From: Acidithiobacillus sp.
GTDB lineage: Bacteria; Pseudomonadota; Gammaproteobacteria; Acidithiobacillales; Acidithiobacillaceae
Assembly (NCBI RefSeq): GCF_027322205.1
Contig: NZ_DAHVHY010000002.1
Span: 1 to 48,057 of the forward strand
Direction of reading: 5' to 3'
Length of the DNA stretch: 48,057 nucleotides
Shown here: one piece after another, positions 44,909-48,057 of the stretch
How positions within the stretch are numbered: position 1 is the stretch's first letter
How the letters are laid out: the number at the start of each line of letters is the position of its first letter
Program-made: the position numbers and the translations under genes
Notes under the pieces: model-generated
Seen by the model: the letters and a program-made list of their open reading frames with translations, nothing else
Databases searched by the model: none
What the model was told of the DNA's origin: nothing

Positions 44909-47526
44909 CTATGCCCGGGACAAACGCAGCCGTGATTCAGCGTGGCGACTACAAAGTACCCAGATATCAGGTCTCTGAAGTCGCTCTTGATCTGCGTTTG
45001 GACCCGGAAAATACCGAGGTATATGCCCGCCTCCATTTTCAACGTATCACTACGGCTCCAGTTACCGAATTGCATCTGGATGGCGAGTCTCTGGAGCTGT
45101 TGAGCCTCCAGCGGGATGGCCGGACTCTGGCAGAGCATGAATATCGACTGACTGACGCGGGCTTGTTGCTACTGAGTCCCCCGGAATCTTTCGTTCTGGA
45201 GAGCACCGTGCGCATACATCCTGCGGCCAACTCCACGCTTTCCGGTCTTTATTACGCGGGCGGGCAATTCTTGACCCAATGTGAAGCGGAGGGCTTCCGG
45301 CGCATTACCTACACCCTGGATCGTCCCGACTGCCTTGCCCGTTTCACGGTCACCTTGCATGCCTCTCAAAAAAATTGCCCGGTGTTACTCGCCAATGGCA
45401 ACTGTATAGCCACGGGTGACGAGGAGGGCGGCTGGCACTGGGCCAGCTGGGAAGATCCTTATCCCAAACCGGCATATCTCTTCGCCATGGTGGCTGGTGA
45501 TCTGGCGGTGGTTCGCGATCAGTACCGTACTGCTTCCGGCCGGGACGTGACGCTGGAAATCTATGTGGCCGAACGTGATACCGGCGCCTGCGCCCAGGCC
45601 ATGGACAGCCTCAAGCGTGCTATGCGCTGGGATGAGGAGGTCTACGGTCGGGAATACGACCTGGACCGTTACATGATTGTCGCTACCGATAGCTTCAATA
45701 TGGGCGCAATGGAGAATAAAGGCCTCAACATTTTTAATGCTAAATATGTGCTCGCCAGCCCGGAAACCGCCACGGACAGCGACTATCAGGGCATTGAGTC
45801 AGTCATCGCCCACGAATATTTCCACAACTGGACCGGCAACCGGGTGACTTTGCGTGACTGGTTTCAGTTGAGTCTCAAGGAAGGCCTGACCGTGTTTCGC
45901 GATCAGGAGTTCAGTGCCGATCAGAACTCCCGCGGTGTCCAGCGCATCGGTGATGTGCGCCGTTTGCGCACTGCCCAGTTCCCGGAGGATGCTGGTCCTC
46001 TTGCCCATCCGGTGCGGCCCGACGCCTATTCCGAGATCAATAATTTTTACACGGCGACGGTCTACGAAAAAGGCGCCGAACTGGTGCGGATGATCCACAC
46101 CCTGTTGGGTAAAGCACAGTTTCGCCAGGGCATGGATCTCTATTTCCAGCGACACGATGGTCATGCGGTCACCATCGAAGACTTTATCGCCGCCATGGAG
46201 GATGCCAACCAGCGCGATCTCTCCGGTTTTCGTCGCTGGTATAGCCAGGCGGGAACGCCAATCCTGCGAGCGACTGGCAGCTACGATCCGACCCGGCGCA
46301 GCTATACCCTCACTCTGTATCAGGAAACCCCGGCAACACCTGGACAGCCCGTCAAAGAGCCGGTGCCAATCCCCGTGCGTATGGCGCTGCTCAACACTCA
46401 GGGGCAACGGGTCCCTCTGGGCGGAGCTGACCGTGAAAGCATACTGTTAATGGAGCGGGCTGAACAGTCATGGACTTTTAACAACCTCCCTGATCCGGTG
46501 ATTCCCTCCCTTTTGCGTGGCTTCTCTGCCCCGGTTCGCCTCGAAAGTCCATTAGATGATGATGCCCGTAGTTTTCTCGCTAGCCATGATGATGATCCCT
46601 TCAATCGCTGGGAGAGTACCCAGGATCTTGCGGTAAAAGCCTTACTTGCCGCCGTAGCTGATGCGTCTGTTGCCTCGCTGCCGGACGCTCTGCGGCATGC
46701 TATCGCGACGACTTTAGGCGATGCACAGATAGACCCGGCTTTTCGTGCCGAACTGCTTTCTCTCCCTAGTGAGGAATATATCGGCGAGCAGATGCCGGTG
46801 ATCGCCGTCGAGGCCATTCATCACGCGCGTGATGAACTGATGCGCACTATCGGCACGCAGTTCGTACCGGAGTGGATGGGGTTGTATCACAATCTCGCCG
46901 CGGACTATCAGCGCGACGGTTTATCTATCGGTTGCCGACGCCTGCGTAACCTGGCCCTCAGCTATCTGATTGCCAGCGACCTTGAAGGCCATGAGGAGAT
47001 GATCCTGTATGCCCGCCAGCAATACGCTCAGGCCGACAATATGACAGACCGCTTGGCCGCTTTTCAGTTGCTGGTACAACATCGTTATCATGATGCCGAG
47101 GATATCCTGCTCGACTTTTACCGAAAGTGGCATGAATATCCGCTGGTGATTGACAAATGGTTTGCGATACAGGCATCTGCACCACGCCCGGAAATCCTGC
47201 GTCAGGTAGAGCACTTGCTCGTGCATCCCGCCTTTGATTGGCGGATACCTAACCGGGTACGCGCAGTGCTCGGTGGCTTTGCCGCTAATCCCACGGTGTT
47301 CCATGCGGCGGATGGTTCTGGTTATGCCTTTTACGCGGAACAAATCTGTCGTCTTGATGATCTCAACCCGCAGACGGCGGCGCGTCTGGCAACGCCCCTG
47401 AGCCGTTGGCAGCGTTACGATGCTCAACGCCAGCAGGCTATGGGCGAAGCCTTGAAAAGGCTGGCGGGTAAGCCCAAGCTTTCCCGCGATCTGGCAGAAG
47501 TCGTACAGCGTTCTTATCCCACTTAA
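44896..47526 (+). CDS. pepN: Aminopeptidase N
   Basis: An 876-residue M1 zinc aminopeptidase that trims N-terminal residues from peptides. The exopeptidase motif is MGAMENKGLNIFNAKYVLA, and the zinc site is IAHEYFHNWTGNRVTLRDWFQLSLKEGLTVFRDQEFS (HExxH-x18-E). The start of the N-terminal beta domain (YKVPRYQVSEVALDLRLDPENTEVYARLHF) and the C-terminal alpha-helical domain match the E. coli-type PepN of about 870 residues. The start overlaps the Dsb-like gene by 13 bases and has GGAG almost abutting; an in-frame ATG at 44911 is possible. Confidence 0.95.
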   Translation: MSEVTMPGTNAAVIQRGDYKVPRYQVSEVALDLRLDPENTEVYARLHFQRITTAPVTELHLDGESLELLSLQRDGRTLAEHEYRLTDAGLLLLSPPESFVLESTVRIHPAANSTLSGLYYAGGQFLTQCEAEGFRRITYTLDRPDCLARFTVTLHASQKNCPVLLANGNCIATGDEEGGWHWASWEDPYPKPAYLFAMVAGDLAVVRDQYRTASGRDVTLEIYVAERDTGACAQAMDSLKRAMRWDEEVYGREYDLDRYMIVATDSFNMGAMENKGLNIFNAKYVLASPETATDSDYQGIESVIAHEYFHNWTGNRVTLRDWFQLSLKEGLTVFRDQEFSADQNSRGVQRIGDVRRLRTAQFPEDAGPLAHPVRPDAYSEINNFYTATVYEKGAELVRMIHTLLGKAQFRQGMDLYFQRHDGHAVTIEDFIAAMEDANQRDLSGFRRWYSQAGTPILRATGSYDPTRRSYTLTLYQETPATPGQPVKEPVPIPVRMALLNTQGQRVPLGGADRESILLMERAEQSWTFNNLPDPVIPSLLRGFSAPVRLESPLDDDARSFLASHDDDPFNRWESTQDLAVKALLAAVADASVASLPDALRHAIATTLGDAQIDPAFRAELLSLPSEEYIGEQMPVIAVEAIHHARDELMRTIGTQFVPEWMGLYHNLAADYQRDGLSIGCRRLRNLALSYLIASDLEGHEEMILYARQQYAQADNMTDRLAAFQLLVQHRYHDAEDILLDFYRKWHEYPLVIDKWFAIQASAPRPEILRQVEHLLVHPAFDWRIPNRVRAVLGGFAANPTVFHAADGSGYAFYAEQICRLDDLNPQTAARLATPLSRWQRYDAQRQQAMGEALKRLAGKPKLSRDLAEVVQRSYPT

Positions 47527-47564
47527 AGATTGAATATGTTCACACACCTAAGGAGACTGAAAAG

Positions 47565-47906
47565 ATGGCTATAGATCGTCAACGCGCCCTCGCCAGAGCA
47601 GTCATGCTGAAGCACGAAGAAAGCATGGATGCAGCGACAATCGCAGTTGCGGAGCAGTTAAGTGGCAAGGAAAATCTCACACTCGGCGAGGCCGTCAGCG
47701 TTCTGGGTAATGATCAGATCGCCGAGGTGGTAGGTTTCCTAAGTGAGAGCATGAACTGTCAGCAACTGGAGCAGGTCTGCGACACTGACACCTATGATCT
47801 GGAGCAGGCACGCGAGTGGGAAGTGACGGAGCCGCAGTATTGCCTGGCCCACGAAATTGCCTTGATTGCGCATATGACCGAACGCAATCGCGAGAGCCTG
47901 AATTAA
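47565..47906 (+). CDS. Hypothetical 113-residue protein
   Basis: I do not recognise this protein. It looks mainly helical and acidic, with three Cys (in MNCQQL, EQVCDTD and PQYCLAH) and many Glu/Gln, and it has no signal peptide or membrane segment. AAGGAGACTGAAAAG lies before the ATG, a strong ribosome site. It follows pepN by 38 bases on the same strand and may be co-transcribed. Confidence 0.65.
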   Translation: MAIDRQRALARAVMLKHEESMDAATIAVAEQLSGKENLTLGEAVSVLGNDQIAEVVGFLSESMNCQQLEQVCDTDTYDLEQAREWEVTEPQYCLAHEIALIAHMTERNRESLN

Positions 47907-47919
47907 ATACTGCCGGGAA

Positions 47920-48057
47920 TTAGCCCCATGGTCGTGGAGCGTCCTTCAGACGCTCCCAATACTTGGAGAATTTTTTGTGTTGCCGGCTCTCCCGGGCATG
48001 AAGATAGCCCACCAGCAGCCCCGCACTGAAAGCGAGTCCATGCTTGCGGCTGGGGGG
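47920..48057 (-). CDS. Hypothetical protein, C-terminal end only (cut by window edge)
   Basis: The last 45 codons of a minus-strand gene, stop TAA at 47922-47920, converging on the preceding gene with a 13-base gap. The readable part has a Gly/Leu-rich hydrophobic stretch (GLAFSAGLLVGYLHA) followed by a basic tail (RESRQHKKFSKYWERLKDAPRPWG). This suggests a small membrane protein or one anchored near its C-terminus. Frame is open to the window edge; family unknown. Confidence 0.5.
   Translation of the reverse strand, partial: PPSRKHGLAFSAGLLVGYLHARESRQHKKFSKYWERLKDAPRPWG
47936..47956. other. Perfect hairpin at the end of converging genes
   Basis: GGAGCGTC (47936-47943) pairs perfectly with GACGCTCC (47949-47956) around CTTCA. 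It lies in the last codons of the minus-strand gene, 30 bases past the plus-strand stop. A T-run on the plus strand comes only 17 bases later, so it is a weak terminator candidate. Confidence 0.35.

Noticed and set aside
47936-47956. Terminator call for the 47565-47906 gene
   Set aside because: The stem is perfect, but the T-run begins 17 bases downstream, too far for an intrinsic terminator. Kept only as a hairpin.

Overview
The window looks like a chromosomal segment of an Acidithiobacillus species, an acidophilic sulfur/iron-oxidising chemolithoautotroph. The strongest clue is the sulfide:quinone oxidoreductase at 28146-29450. From memory it is nearly identical to the A. ferrooxidans enzyme and has cysteines at residues 128 and 160. 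A persulfide-dioxygenase-like gene, a DsrE-like gene and two exported DsbG-like proteins fit the same lifestyle. I see no rRNA, tRNA, CRISPR array, insertion sequence, integrase or phage gene. This is dense core chromosome with some lineage-specific operons.

Layout. (1) 1-2106: the mutS 5' end, a yccA/BI-1 membrane protein with its own terminator, and a divergent exonuclease. (2) 2079-13257, minus strand: a tightly packed ten-gene block, pcnB > CCA-type nucleotidyltransferase > folK > deoxynucleoside kinase > panB > panC > giant FAD/Fe-S oxidoreductase (DUF3683 type) > DUF1275 protein > Smr protein > class II aldolase, mostly with ATGA/TGATG overlaps. (3) 13553-19122: a GtrB-like glycosyltransferase (minus), then guaB-guaA and proB (plus); guaB and proB each have a promoter and a foldable leader. 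(4) 19082-24722: a large MscS-type channel, two small exported proteins, a ferritin-like diiron protein, queC and a yciO/Sua5-family gene. (5) 24773-31132, plus: site-2 protease-trpS-scpA-scpB, then sqr as a self-contained unit with promoter, leader hairpin and terminator, then rluB and an endonuclease III-like gene. (6) 31305-39976, minus: a carbon-storage/glycolysis operon (flavin disulfide reductase, class I fructose-bisphosphate aldolase, a 32-codon ORF, enolase, D-lactate dehydrogenase-like protein, glycogen phosphorylase, HdeD), followed by a small hypothetical protein and GlsB. (7) 40318-44908: a sulfur/redox locus. Persulfide dioxygenase-like MBL protein, ArsR regulator, MFS transporter and DsrE form a minus-strand operon behind a clear sigma70 promoter with a candidate operator. 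It is bracketed by two related DsbG-like proteins. (8) 44896-48057: pepN, a small hypothetical protein and the 3' end of another.

The two loci I consider most worth study are the PDO-ArsR-MFS-DsrE operon with its flanking thiol-disulfide paralogues, which looks like a regulated persulfide handling and export module, and the glycogen-to-lactate operon, which looks like a reserve-carbon fermentation module in an autotroph. It contains a 32-codon ORF where a pyruvate kinase gene might be expected. Functions are inferred from family motifs read by eye; no database search was run.
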